From: Zhengitettix transpicula | Lineage: Eukaryota; Arthropoda; Insecta; Orthoptera; Tetrigidae | Assembly (NCBI GenBank): GCA_037074705.1 | Contig: CM073596.1 | Location: forward strand, 58,928,001-58,992,000 | Reading direction: 5' to 3' | DNA length: 64,000 bases | In this document: positions 34,101 to 45,773 of the stretch, one piece after another | How the letters are laid out: each line of letters opens with the position of its first letter | Numbering within the stretch: position 1 is the first letter of the stretch | Translations under genes and position numbers: made by a program | Notes under the pieces: generated by a model | The model's input: only the letters and a program-made list of their open reading frames with translations | Databases searched by the model: none | What the model was told of the DNA's origin: nothing

Positions 34101-37100
34101 TAGTCTATAATATCTTCTGTAACAATTGCATATAAACTAGGGAATGCTGCTTCAAACATAGAAACCTGCATGTATAACTACAAATTAATTAAAAAAACCT
34201 GAATCGAAAAGTTTACCACTTTATCGATACATGCTAAAATTAATACACATGAATTTAATTTTGACCATATCAGTATATTATATCAAAATAACTTCAAAAC
34301 AAAACTTAGATCCACAGAAGGATTCTTTATATCATTAAAAGATACATCATTGACAATCAAATGTAAGAGACTGGTAAATAAAGTTTTTAAAACATTTTTA
34401 AATAATGCTACAAGCTGTATAGATTCAAAATAAAGATTATTGTGACTGTTAAAGGTCATTATATAAGAAAATATTTATTTGTATGTGATAATTTTCAGGC
34501 ACCTGAGGTTATAATGTCTCTTCAATATGACGCTAAAGCAGATCTGTGGAGCTTAGGTACCATAGTTTTCCAGTGTTTAACAGGAGAAGCTCCGTTTCAA
34601 GCTCAGTCTCCTCCAGCTTTGAAGCAGTTTTATGAGAAGAATGCAAACTTGTGTCCCAAGTAAGATTATATACCTGCATCTTATATTTATCATTCCACTC
34701 TTTGAGCTACTGAAGTTTGTGGCTATTGTTTTCATTAGCTTATCTGATTTTAAGGTCAAATTAATTTTCCAAATTGTATATTAAATTTACGATTATTTTA
34801 AAAAATAGAAGGGCTCATGGCAGCATTCACTTAAGACAGTAAGGACATCTATTTTTGTAGGTATATTGTTGTTAGAATAGTTGTGAGAGAAAAATGACAA
34901 AATTGAGTTATAATTAGTGTAAATTTAAAAAATTATGAGCAATGCAAACATTAGGGTGTAGTTTTTTCTTTATTCTTCTTGTGGTTTGCTGTACGGGACA
35001 TAAAGCCTGCAAAGGGATAAACCAATTATTACTAACTTGAATGTAAATTCTATTTTTGTAATACATATTTTTTTAAGTCCAGCCATGGATCAATAAGTAT
35101 ATATATAAAAAGACCAATAATTACAATTTAATTAAATGCAGTGTGTGTATAAAAGAAAATACTTTTCACAGGATTCCGCCAGGCACTTCCCCAGAGTTGT
35201 CAGATCTCTTGATGGGTTTGTTACGCCGTAATGCTCGTGATCGCATGGCGTTCGATTCATTCTTCAATCATCCATTCCTTAAAGGTCATCCTGAACCTGC
35301 ACCTGTTCCAACACCACCGGCTCCAGCTTGTCCTCTACCAGGTGAGTTAAATAATTTAGTATTTAATTACAAAGTTTTCAATAAAGTTCAGTTGAACTTT
35401 TTATTGCTTGGGTTGCAGTAATGGTGCAATAGTATTTTTAATGGTATATGTAGGGATTTTTTTAGATCAGTATTGAAGAGTATAAGTAAAAGCTGACTTT
35501 AGTATTCGAATAGAAAAGTTAATTGGTATACGTCTTTAATGAAATTAAATATCAGTGTATTATGCTAAATGTTTTTCTATATTAAATTAAAATGTTACCT
35601 ATACTGAATGAAAAGGGTTTGTTGATAAAGCTCAGCGACATATTTGTTCCCCATGGATAATTTCAGGATTTAAAAAATTAATTTTAACTAAACATTTTTA
35701 TCACAAATGATATCTTTGTAAAATATAAATTAAATTTTGTCCACACCTTTGACTTACAATGTCATTTTACCAAATTGTCCCCTCATGTTTTGCATCTGTT
35801 TTCTATAAATGAACCATATGAATGGTTGTATCTATCTGTCGAGACATTCTTACCTGACACAGGTTGTAATAGTGAGATTGATTAACTATTATATTGTTTA
35901 CTTACTCACTATAATTTTTTTAACTTCAGGACACAATAAAAATTTGATTTTAAGATTCAATCTTTTCACACTAATTTCAAAAGAAGAAAAATAATTTTTT
36001 GGCTTCCTTGTTTCTGAGTGAATATTACAAAACACCTTTTAAAGAATTAGTATCCAGTTTTCGTAATTGAAGCCTTATAATTAAAATTTCATTTTGAAAT
36101 GAAAAAGTTTACACCTGATTGAAAATTAATAATAAGAAAGATAGCCAAATAAAGACAAAATAAGTGTTAATATAAATACCACACAGTGTTTCTGGGATCT
36201 TTGTCCCTTTCTTCGGGTGCTAAGAAGAGCCTAGAGCGAGAATATTGATGAGTGCAGTTATGTCGCTGTAGGCTCTTTTTAGCTCTCGAAGAAAGTGACA
36301 AGGATTTCAGAAATGTTGGGTGGTATTCATATTATCACTTTTGTGTCTGTATTTGGATATCTTTCTTCTTATTAAAATTTCAATTTATAATACATTCTTT
36401 ACTGCAAATATTTACAAAAATTGTGATACTATTTTGGACTCAATTTCATTGCTAATAAAATTGGCCCTCATTTATAAATTTACTTTTTGTCTAGGCGAGC
36501 TTCCTCCTTCTCCTGGTGCATTGTTTACCCCCTCTTCAAATGAAGGACAGACACGGACAGATACAAGATCAGAACCAGGTAGCAAAAAATTATTCTCGAA
36601 GGGATTACGAATTGCCTTCATACTGTATTTTCAGAGTAGAATTGAGAATATCATTGTAGAGCTAATTTATTTTTATGAAATAAATAGAGGCTTAAAAGTT
36701 GTGTAAGACTCAAGGTCTTGAAATTGGAATAAACTGTATAAAAATATTTTGCTTAATTCAGATTTCAGCTAAGTAGTTGGTCAATCAAAAGAAGTTAAAG
36801 AGGACAGAGTTATTGAAACATCTCAAAACTTATCCTCAGTAACCATAATGTTTTACAGAAGTAGAACTCAGTGAAAGTATTGGAAATGCCATTCTTACAT
36901 TGCTGAATTAATGAAACAGTACCTCTATGTATCAGGTTCTTTACAATTTTGTAAAAGACTGCTATTTATATTTTTGAGTTCTTTCATTACTTATAAACTC
37001 TAGCTCCAAAGTCATTCCCGGTAAATTGCAAAATGAATTTGGTTTTATATGCTCCAAAATTTTCTAAAACTGCAATTTTAAATGGAAATACACATTTGAC

Positions 37101-40100
37101 TAATAAATATACAGTGTGATAGTTTGTATTTTAATAGGAACAATAATAATAAAAGCTTTGGCAACACACATGATGTGGTTCAAAGGGACTTTTCCTCAAT
37201 GATAATTAGAGAGAAGATTGCATGTATCTTACAAACTTTAGATTGTCATTGGTTTTAACAAATCTGGTTTTTCTAGGTTCACCAGCCTGTGGGAGGGGAC
37301 AGAGTAGCAGTTCAAGTCCTGAAGAAACTGATGACTTTGTTTTGGTACCATCTAACATTCCTTCAGATCAGTCAAGTGATAGCAACAACACTGAAAGACC
37401 GTAAGTTCCAACATAAAAATACTTTGAAGTTCTATATATAATTAAGCTAAGATATCACTGATTCTATCCTATCTTTGTTTTAGGATAAAAGCTATACGTC
37501 CGTGTCTGGCTCTCGCAAGTCCTCCACGGCCAAGTTTCTTACCAATTTCTGAGCCAATACCAGTTCCAGCTCAACGTGAAATTTATCAGACACAGAGTAA
37601 TGCTATTGATGGATTACCTTCTCCTACAAAGGTACAGTTCTCTTGTGTGAAGCATTTATATGCTTATAGTAATGCACAAAGTAGAAAAGTTACCTATGTT
37701 TTATTTTTGTCGTTACAGAGCACTGTACCAAGATCTCAGCCTATCAGTATGAAACGTGGAAGTGACTATTCAAGACATGCCCCTCCTGATCTCAGTTCTT
37801 TGTCACCACCGTCTGTAAGTCTATTTTTAAATGTTTTAATTAGTCTGTTGGCAGTTGTTGTTTATAATAATAATATGAACTACATTTAGACAAATTCTTG
37901 GACGCAGTCTGTTGATGAAATTTAAGTTTTTTTCTGAAGCAAGAAATTGTTGATAATTTTCATTATCTATATATGTGTGTGTGTGTGTATAGTTGGCCCA
38001 GTCGAGCAGAGGTGACAGAATAGTTCAAATTTTCGAGGGCCTGAGCCCCCTTCGCCAGAAAGGAAGATATGAATATGTCGATTACTATTTTTTTATAAGA
38101 TTTGTCAGTCAACTGTATCATATACTTAGTATTTATTCTGATTTATAATAGTGCAAACAGAAATTCTAGTCTTCAGTTAAATGGAAATTCTGTTCAGGTT
38201 CAGTTTATGATTGGAACACCACCTGGTGGTGGTCAGCGACGGCGTTCTGCTTCCGGCAGCTCTTGTGAAACTCCTCCTCCTGTTACGACTTGGCAAGTGT
38301 CCCCTGTATCTGGAGGAAAATTAACACCAACAAGTTCTCCGTTAAGGAGATCTGGTAAGCTCAGACTTATTGTGCATCAAGTTTTGACACTTACATATTC
38401 ATAATTTAGTTTCATTATTTTTTCCTTTATTTGCTTTATTTGCAAACATTCCTAGTATTATTATTATTTGTGGAAATTTTTGTTATTTAGTTTCATGAAA
38501 ATTATTTTTCTGAGGTAACCAAGCTATTAAGTATTTTTAATACAAGAAATAAAACAAAGTTAACTTCTGGTGTATCCTCAACATTTTCTTTATGTTTTGT
38601 CATTAATTGGATTTGTTTATTTCTTACATTATTTTGGATTGTTTACATGTTTTAAGACAATTTTAATTGAAGGAATTGGCTCATGACATTTCAAAATTTT
38701 CTGTAATAGGAACAAGCTCGCCTCTTCTTAGTGGTCCACTAGCAATGTTGCCTCCAATTTTGGGATCGCCAACAAGACTCACAGATAACAACAATCTTTG
38801 CCGCTCACCTATAATGCCCTTTGGAACAAGAGCCATGACGTTGCCTGAAATATCTGGTAAATTATAATTTCCGAGTCCATAAATAAATTACTCTGAAAAA
38901 TTAATTTTTTCAGGATTATTATTTTTAAAACTTTGAATAAAAGGGAAAAACATTGCATACAATTTCGATAAGCTAATTTAAGTAGATGTTTATATTTATT
39001 CTTAGAATGATTCAATTTTGTGTTTAATGAAATATCAATTTTCTGTTGTTTCTATTATTTTAGAGGCAGGAGGATTTCAAAGGTTGTTTCATGAATCTCC
39101 AGCTTCAAACATGGAAGGACCTATCACATTCTTAGCTCCAGAGCTTCCCGAAGAAACTCTTCTTGAGGTACCAATTTTTTTATTTTCTCATTTAAAGAAC
39201 AATATGTAGTATTCAGTGAGATGTAAAAGTCTCAATAATATTATCAAAAAATTGAATTCTCTGCTTAATGGAATAGACCTTTAACATTCTAATTAACTAT
39301 GTTCTCTTCCTTTTGCCTATTCCAATGAATTATTTGACTATGTAATGTCTAAATTTTTTCATTTTCTCCTATATAATTATAAATTCATGATTTATCCTTT
39401 TTTCCCATTAACACATTACAACTGCAGGAGTACTATATTAAACAACACAGTATGTTATTTTTTGTAACTGTATTTAATTTACCATTTAAACTCTTTATTT
39501 TCCAGAGGGAACACAACGAAACTCTTGCCAAGCTAAACTTTGTATTGGCTTTGTCAGACTGTATTGTTGAGCTTGCTGCAACTCGTGCTGCCCCTCTAGC
39601 TGTTCTTACAGAAAACTCTGTGACGCGGCAGAGTGAAGGGTGTCGACGTGCAGAACAATTGGTCCTTTTAGTACGGGCATTGCAACTCTTGAGTTCTGGC
39701 CTAAATCTTGCCACACAACAACTGCGAGCTGGACAACTGCAGCCCTCGGCATCAGTCAAAAGTGGTGGGTATTGCATACATTGTATACATGCCTCATATG
39801 GAAAACATTTAGTATTTCATTTAATGGGAAATATATTATGTGCTCAAAAAGTATTGAAATAGACATTAAAAAAGCTAATAAACTAACATTTTTAGAATCC
39901 TATTCATTGGTGACCTCGGTGTAACAAATGGAAACAGTTAACTTTCATAAAACAAAATCTTACTAGTAAATTTCTAAATTGGTCAAGAGAAAATAAAGAT
40001 CATTGTAAAGAAATTTATGCAGGAAGAAGTTTTTTCAATTTTATGTTATCTACTATGGTAGATGCAGAAGTACCAACCTCAACAAAGAAAACATTAAAAA

Positions 40101-42115
40101 ATATGAAAATAGTTATTTATTTCTTAATGCCGTCTCCATTTAGCTCTACATAATTTTCCTAATGATATTCAATAGCTTCAATACCCTATTTAAAGTGAGA
40201 ACCATTTTGCTCCTCAAAATAACCATAATCAGCAGACTTGAGTTCTTCATTGTTACTAGCAAGCCATTTTGTAAGTTTGGCAAAAGAAAAAAATCTGAGA
40301 TAGATCTGGCAAATAAGGTGCATGAGGAAGTAATTCAAACTTAATTTATTATTGTAAACCAGAGTATAATCTAGCTTTGATATTGGTTGGTCTGAAACGA
40401 AAGCATTTAATCACGTTATGATCACCATTTTTTTCCATTTTAACAAATTCACGGTGAGTGTTCACTATTTAGGACTGTTAAATAAACACTACACAATGTA
40501 GTGTCTTCAAACTTAAGCATGGTACTTTGACCACTTTTCTTTTCTTTGACTGCCCTCCTTACATAAATATTTCTTTGTTTGTAGGTGAATTGGTAACACA
40601 TGCAGATATTTGAAATATTGAAAATTATTGATCAAAATGTATTTCGCTTTACTTGTTTCATTTATGATGATAATAAATGGCTTTAAATACTTTTTTCAGT
40701 GGTCAGTGCGCTGAATACCAAATTCCGACAGTGCCTGAATGACTGCAAGCAATTGAACACTCCTGGGCTCTTGCAAAAAGCTGGTGTCGACCCAGGTAGC
40801 ACAAACATCACTGCTGATAGGATCCTGTACAATCATGCGATTCAAATGGTATGTTAATAATAATTTCTGAAACAAAACTTTTTAGTGCCATATTTTGAAA
40901 GGCAATGAAGTATTTAATTTTATAGTGTCAGTCGGCGGCACTTGATGAACTGTTTGGCCAACCGGAAGAATGCTTCCAACGATATCAGACCGCTCAAATT
41001 TTGCTTCATAGCCTGTCTCAGCAAGTGAACCACCAACAGGACCGAGCATTATTGACAAAGTGTAAGTGCAAGACCTTAGTTAAAGTAATGGTCACATTAT
41101 TATTAAATAAAGAGTTGTAGAATAAGTATATATTAAGGTAGCAATTAAAATGTATCTACAATTATAAATTTTTGTAAAGTGATTTGTAGCTTTGTATTCA
41201 AGATGAATGCAGAAGATCTGATATTTAAAGATTTAAGGCAATTACCCCCTCTCAGAATTGAAATGATTTTTCTGTGAACATTGAGAGTTTCTTACTTAAA
41301 AATTACCTGAGTGGTTTATCTCGTATGTAGTACAAGAAAAAAATACTGAATTGACTAAATTATTGAATAAATTTCAATAAGTAGCTACGTAATAATGTAT
41401 TATTTTATAATTTTATTTTAAACACTTTTTTGTCTCCATTGAGGCAAACATTCAGTCAAGATTTTATATTAATATTTCTGGAGTTACAGTAGCCGATTTG
41501 GAGAAAAAGAAGGTTAATAATGAGTTCCATTTTTCACTTCTGTAAATTCCTGTGTTTAAAATTTGTAAGGATTGTAAAAATATTTCTTGCAATATTAATC
41601 TACAATTTTTTTTCTTAAAGAATTATTTGTATATGTCATAATGTTTGAAATAGTTGTAGTTTTAATCATTGTTTTACTTTCTTTTCTTCTTTGAAAACTG
41701 AGCCAGTATTTCTATATCGGCTACTTAACAGTAACTTATAACTTAAATATCCCCTTATATTAAATTATTTGCAAAATACTAATTTGAAACCGTACCTCTC
41801 CCCCAACTCTTATGTTTCTGTTTTCTGGCTTCATTCAATTCAATTATTGGCTTTACAACCCTGGATGGGTTTTTGCCTTCTCAACAATATTATTCCATTC
41901 TCCCCTATCATTTGCCAGTCGTCTCCATCCTCGTACTCCCATCCTCCTCAACTCCGTCGTAACCGAGGTCTTCCTCTTATTCTTTGTCCCTCCGGTTTAC
42001 TCATTTTTATTATGTTCAATTAAAAATGGTTTGCACTTTGATTGTTACAGACAAAGATGCTGTTGAAAAGCGATTATTTGTTCTTCAGCAGCAAGGGTAT
42101 ATATACTCCACTTGA
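29665..42115 (+). CDS. Atg1: Autophagy-initiating kinase Atg1/ULK1-2
   Basis: Serine/threonine kinase that starts autophagy together with Atg13, FIP200/Atg17 and Atg101. Coding exons: 29665-29754, 29840-29932, 30026-30076, 31789-31821, 31906-31942, 32195-32245, 32805-32930, 33899-33972, 34499-34659, 35172-35341, 36495-36578, 37277-37400, 37484-37631, 37719-37814, 38177-38354, 38710-38856, 39064-39167, 39506-39764, 40700-40848, 40926-41061, 42051-42115; about 791 residues, near the insect norm. Kinase domain about 9-275: GHGAFAVVF loop, VAIK Lys39, HRDLKPQN with Asp134, ADFG at 161-164, APE at 186-188. A Ser/Pro-rich linker carries DDFVLV (LIR/Atg8-binding core Phe344-Val347, as ULK1 DDFVMV). 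The C-terminal helical (MIT-like) domain begins near [22 protein letters not shown] and ends [17 protein letters not shown]. The acceptor of the exon at 38177 was chosen because it alone keeps frame; a site at 38151/38152 would not. Confidence 0.93.
30677..30714. repeat. AT microsatellite in Atg1 intron 3
   Basis: About 19 AT units, 65 bp before a SINE copy. Confidence 0.9.
30783..31018 (+). mobile_element. tRNA-Ser-derived SINE, long copy
   Basis: The head folds as a tRNA: acceptor GACCCGG with CTGGGTC, D-arm GCCGAGATGGTTAAGGC (A box), anticodon stem TCTGT/GCAGA with loop GTACTAA (anticodon position ACT), and T-arm GTGGGTTCAAGTCCCGC (B box). It resembles tRNA-Ser(GCT) but has only four bases where a long variable arm should be, so it is not a working serine tRNA. 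About 155 bp of unrelated body follows, to CAAGTTTGAATGTG. A second copy in inverted orientation is at 44453-44632. It lies in Atg1 intron 3. Confidence 0.85.
31057..31099. repeat. TA microsatellite in Atg1 intron 3
   Basis: TA/TG run about 40 bp after the SINE body. Confidence 0.85.
31160..31465. mobile_element. Family B foldback element, complete
   Basis: Palindromic element of about 305 bp with arms of roughly 110 bp: AACAATAGCCACTTGAAGTC and CCTCTTCAGGTAT at the left recur inverted at the right (GACTTCAAACGGCTGTTGTT, ATACCTGAAGAGG). The centre (TCAGTAGTGGTTAGAGACTT) also occurs alone near 32411-32430. No ORF; a non-autonomous DNA element in Atg1 intron 3. Confidence 0.7.
36075..36395. 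mobile_element. Family C foldback element in an Atg1 intron
   Basis: Palindromic element: GATAGCCAAATAAAGACAAA, ATAAATACCACACAGTGTTT and TGCTAAGAAGAGCC on the left recur inverted on the right as GAAATGTTGGGTGGTATTCA and TGTCTGTATTTGGATATCTT. Related copies are at about 59225-59640 and 61010-61545 in the TRPC gene. Confidence 0.65.
40110..40440 (-). pseudogene. Mariner-like transposase relic in an Atg1 intron
   Basis: On the minus strand an ATG at 40438 begins [15 protein letters not shown], resembling the start of mariner transposases, and after a large internal deletion comes [15 protein letters not shown], the HxPYSPDLxPSD block, then (after a frameshift) [20 protein letters not shown] and broken frames with stops. 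The catalytic triad region is mostly gone. Terminal repeats were not identified. Confidence 0.7.
41800..42020 (-). pseudogene. LINE 3' fragment in last Atg1 intron
   Basis: The minus strand reads [13 protein letters not shown] followed by a frame-broken tail ending in the HPGL-type LINE terminus (GGCAAAAACCCATCCAGG). The same AACCGGAGGGACAAAGAATA block occurs in plus orientation at the right edge of the window, so both are copies of one LINE family. Confidence 0.75.
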
Positions 42116-44420
42116 CCAAGCCAGATTGTGTGGGTGTGCCGATTGTTTCCATACGATATGTGGAAGCTGTGAATGTTTGGGACCTGAACCGGCATATCCT
42201 ATTCCTAGAAGCAGTCGAGTACTACGGGTTGCCGGACAATTACTCTATTTTTTTTTTTTTGTAACTGGTCCAGTTGTATATATTAAGTTAATTTTCTAAG
42301 TACTTTGTGAAATATGATGATGACTATGCATATATTTATATAAATAATATGTAAGTGAATGTATCCTTCTCCCCTATACAGCTGCAGTAATTCATTCTTA
42401 CACTTGCATTTTTTCTGAATTTTTAAACCAGACTGCTTCCAAATTTAGAAATAGTGCTACTGTAAATAATATTTACAAAGTAAGTTTACATTTGAATTGT
42501 AGTTTTGGGAAGGTAGTCGCAGTTTACGAGGGACAATGCTCGGTTATTCTAAATGTAGATGAAAACTGAGTATATTTTTACCCTTTATATAAACATCTTT
42601 TTAAATTAATTTTCTACAGTCCTACAGTCCTTAGTTCACAATCATACCAAATATTATCTTAATATTTGTTAAGTAACAGCCATGTTCGCGTGATGAAAAT
42701 ATTAATTTTGTATTAACTCTTATTGTATTCAGTCTTATTAATTTTTTTAAAAAAAGATCATATTTGTGCAATGTCTTTGTCTTTTTGTTCTAATAGTTGT
42801 GACACTTGAGACATTAAGAGATGATAATTCTAAAATGAGTGACGAGAAAATTGAATTTTGTTATTTTACAAAAGATTTAAATACTTATAAAAACATAAAA
42901 ACAAAATAAATTCAGTATGTCTCACATGCACTAAGCATCCTGAAATAAAATTCTTGTGATTTTTTTTTTGAATATGTAAGTTTTAAATTAGAATTATATA
43001 TAAATAATCTCATTTTAATAACAATTTTACCCTTTTTGTTCAGTTATGATCAAATTGTTTTACAATAATTCTTTGGAGAAAGCCTCTTTCTCAAATCTTG
43101 TATTTTATATCTCTAATTTTACGGTTACAGTAGTTCGCCTCTTTTCTGAGCACATTATTTCCTAGTGCTTGATGAAGAAGGTTGAGCTACAGGAAACTTG
43201 AGTGAATTTTTTAGGTGATTCGTACCATTCTTGCCTATATATAAGTATGTACCTGCTACAAAATTATAATCATTTGTGATTGTTATCTAAGTCAACATTT
43301 GATATTAAATGAATATATTTATAAAAGTCGTATAATTTTAAATATATATTTTATACACAGCTCAGCTCAAGAATTGAATAAGGCAAATAAGTAATTAAAA
43401 GTTTATTAGCATATCATCAGAATATTTTGTATTAGAAAATAAGTAATTTGCCTGAAAAAAAACAACATTGTTTTAATTTTGGTGTTTTAACTAAATTGTG
43501 AGACAAAAAAGAAAGGGAAAAATATATATATAAGTATTATTGTTACTTAGGGTGGATCTGCGTTTAATTTGCTGTCTTTTAATTAATATTTATATATTTT
43601 AAGTTATATGATGAATGAACAACCCACCAGCCAATTTGATTTATGTTTTGTCATGAATTTTGTATGTGTTATTATTTTTTACCGTGTGTGACATACTGAG
43701 GTCTTTAAAATATCTTGTTATAATTATCTGGTAGTTATTACTATTTAAAAAGAAGAAAAAAATCTCCAATTGAGGTTTATACTATAAATACTATTAATCT
43801 GTCTTGTACATATAAACTTTGGGTTTCTTGCTTTCATACAGCTGTACAAGACGTAATAGAAAACATTCTGCATGTTTAATATTACATAATATTTTTTTTT
43901 TAAAAAAAATAATTTTTTGTTAGTAATGTGTCGAGCCTTATTTTTTTTTGATAGTACTTGCATTAATTTTGTACCTGCATGGTCCAATACTAACTTGAAA
44001 CTTTGAGAACAATAATAAAATTGTATGTATCATCATAAATTTAATTTATCAACTTTATATAGAAGTAGAAAAATCATCATTTAATCTTCAGCCCCCAAGT
44101 AATTACAACGGGGAGCTGAAATTTCCTAAAGAGTAATTTTCTGCCAGAGATTTGTGAGTTTTTTTTGTTGTTTTTTTTTAATCTGGTTGACTGAACAGAG
44201 TGTAAAAGTGCATAGTTGGTTGACTGGAGTGCAATGTCGTGTAAATCATTTGGCAGCTGATGTAAGAATTGTGTAATGTATTTGAAAAGAACTGTTATAC
44301 TTTTTAGGAAAGGAAGTTGATTAAAATTTTGAACTAACCTTATATGGATAAAAGTGTTGTGATTTTCCCCTGGTTTCATCATCTCGTTAATTTCAAAATT
44401 AAAATATTTAAATTAGTTTG

Positions 44421-44422
<2 letters not shown>
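42116..44422. other. Atg1 3' UTR and intergenic DNA
   Basis: Several AATAAA signals follow the Atg1 stop (for example near 42906), so the 3' end cannot be fixed. No further gene was recognised. Frames at 43745-43987 and 44077-44382 on the minus strand lack coding character. Confidence 0.5.

Positions 44423-44453
<31 letters not shown>
44423..44453. repeat. TA microsatellite
   Basis: About 15 TA units, directly abutting the 3' end of the SINE copy that follows. Confidence 0.9.
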
Positions 44454-44457
<4 letters not shown>

Positions 44458-44632
44458 TCAAACTTGAATAGTGAGGAAGGATTGCGCTTTATTTGAATTC
44501 ATATGCTCGGGCGAAGAATTACGCACATAGAAAAGCATATGTTCAAAGCAGAGAGAAGGATGGAAGAAGAAGGAAAGACTGAAAATATTTGACCCAGGCG
44601 GGACTTGAACCCACGTATTCTGCTTAGTACAC
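44453..44632 (-). mobile_element. tRNA-Ser-derived SINE, short inverted copy
   Basis: Reverse complement of the SINE at 30783-31018. The A-box half of the tRNA head is lost and replaced at 44633 by a TA microsatellite; the B box (GGTTCAAGTCCCGCC) and body remain nearly identical. Relative to the other copy it lacks about 24 bp near the 3' end, between two CCT-containing repeats. Both copies sit between TA runs. Confidence 0.85.
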
Positions 44633-44633
44633 A

Positions 44634-44683
<50 letters not shown>
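44633..44683. repeat. TA microsatellite
   Basis: About 25 TA units separating the truncated SINE from the hairpin region. Confidence 0.9.
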
Positions 44684-44686
<3 letters not shown>

Positions 44687-44713
44687 AATAGTGAGAATGT
44701 GACATTGTCAAAA

Positions 44714-44952
44714 ATATTGGTATGGAAAGGATAGAGAGAGATAGGTTGTGGCTTACCTGAAAGTGAAGTGCGGTGTCGCCATGAGGAACTGAAGGTTGTT
44801 CTTCAGGAAGGAGTGTTACACCATTCCGTGCACCGGCTGGCTGCGGACTGCCTCCGAAAATTTGAAGAACAACCTTCAGTTCCTCATGGCGACACCGCAC
44901 TTCACTTTCAGGTAAGTCACAACCTATCTCTCTATCCTTTCCATACCAATAT
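44714..44952. repeat. Near-perfect long hairpin with exon-like content
   Basis: Left arm 44714-44804 and right arm 44864-44952 are reverse complements over about 89 bp with one substitution and one 2-base indel; the loop is 59 bp. Read on the plus strand, loop plus right arm is open and ends in a consensus splice donor: HHSVHRLAADCLRKFEEQPS, then VPHGDTALHFQ, then GTAAGT. The left arm therefore contains the inverted copy of the exon end, the donor and about 30 bp of intron. I do not recognise the protein. The near identity implies a recent inverted duplication, and a transcript would form a long double-stranded stem. Confidence 0.9.
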
Positions 44953-45123
44953 ATATATATATACAGAAATGTCTGCATTCAATATTAGAACAACCTTGAG
45001 TTTCATTTAAATTTTAAAAATCTGTTAACATACATTTTTAACAAATAGACAACGAAGAAACCAATAAACTGAGGAAATTAAGTGATAAATGACTCACTTT
45101 TGTGAAAATAATAATAATAGCAT

Positions 45124-45621
45124 GAATACCAAATATATATAAGTGGGCCAGTTAAAAAATAACTTGTATAAAAAACAGTTCAACATGTTTCCAAGTTTAA
45201 TGACAATAAAGGAGTAGCCAATTAAATTAATTATTTACCTATATAAGAGCACAGACCAGGTGATGCACATTATGTAAAATATGAGGGAAAAATTTACATT
45301 AAAACAAGTTGTCGTCTTGTAAAGTTAATGGTAATTTTGTGGGGGTGAATCTGAAAATGTCGTGTTTCCTCCAGACCTGAAATAGGTATTTTCTTACTGG
45401 ATCCTCCAGTAATTTTTTTTATTTCTACACACCCATATTTTATCATTTTAAAAATATTTTCTGTGCAATTTCTATATTCTCCACCAAGAAAGCTCTTATA
45501 TAGGTAAATAATTAATTTAATTGGCTACTCCTTTATTGTCATAAAACTTGGAAACATGTTAAACTGTTTTTTATACACATTATTTTTTTAGCTGGACCTC
45601 TTATATATATATTAGGTATTC
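45124..45621. mobile_element. MITE with 125-bp terminal inverted repeats
   Basis: Begins GAATACCAAATATATATAAG and ends with the inverse, GGTATTC at 45615-45621. The arms (about 45124-45251 and 45490-45621) share ATGTTTCCAAGTTT, GACAATAAAGGAGTAGCCAA and TTAATTATTTACCTATATAA. The 240-bp centre has no ORF. A target-site duplication was not resolved. It ends about 150 bp upstream of the DNLZ start codon, so it borders or forms part of that promoter region. Confidence 0.8.
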
Positions 45622-45646
45622 AACCATAATTCTGGCAAACGAACCA

Positions 45647-45673
45647 TGACGTCACACTCAGTTATTGACGTCA
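45647..45673. promoter_or_regulatory. Two CRE/ATF-type octamers upstream of DNLZ
   Basis: Perfect palindromic TGACGTCA sites occur at 45647-45654 and 45666-45673, 19 bp apart start to start, 100-127 bp before the DNLZ ATG, and are followed by ACATGGCG resembling a YY1 site. CREB/ATF bZIP factors bind this octamer. Regulation of DNLZ by them is an inference. Confidence 0.6.
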
Positions 45674-45773
45674 CAACATGGCGTGTCTGCGAATACACTG
45701 TTTATTTTATTTTATCAGGGAAATATATTTTTGCTCAATCAAATCATTTGCTGGTATATAATTAAGTGAAATA

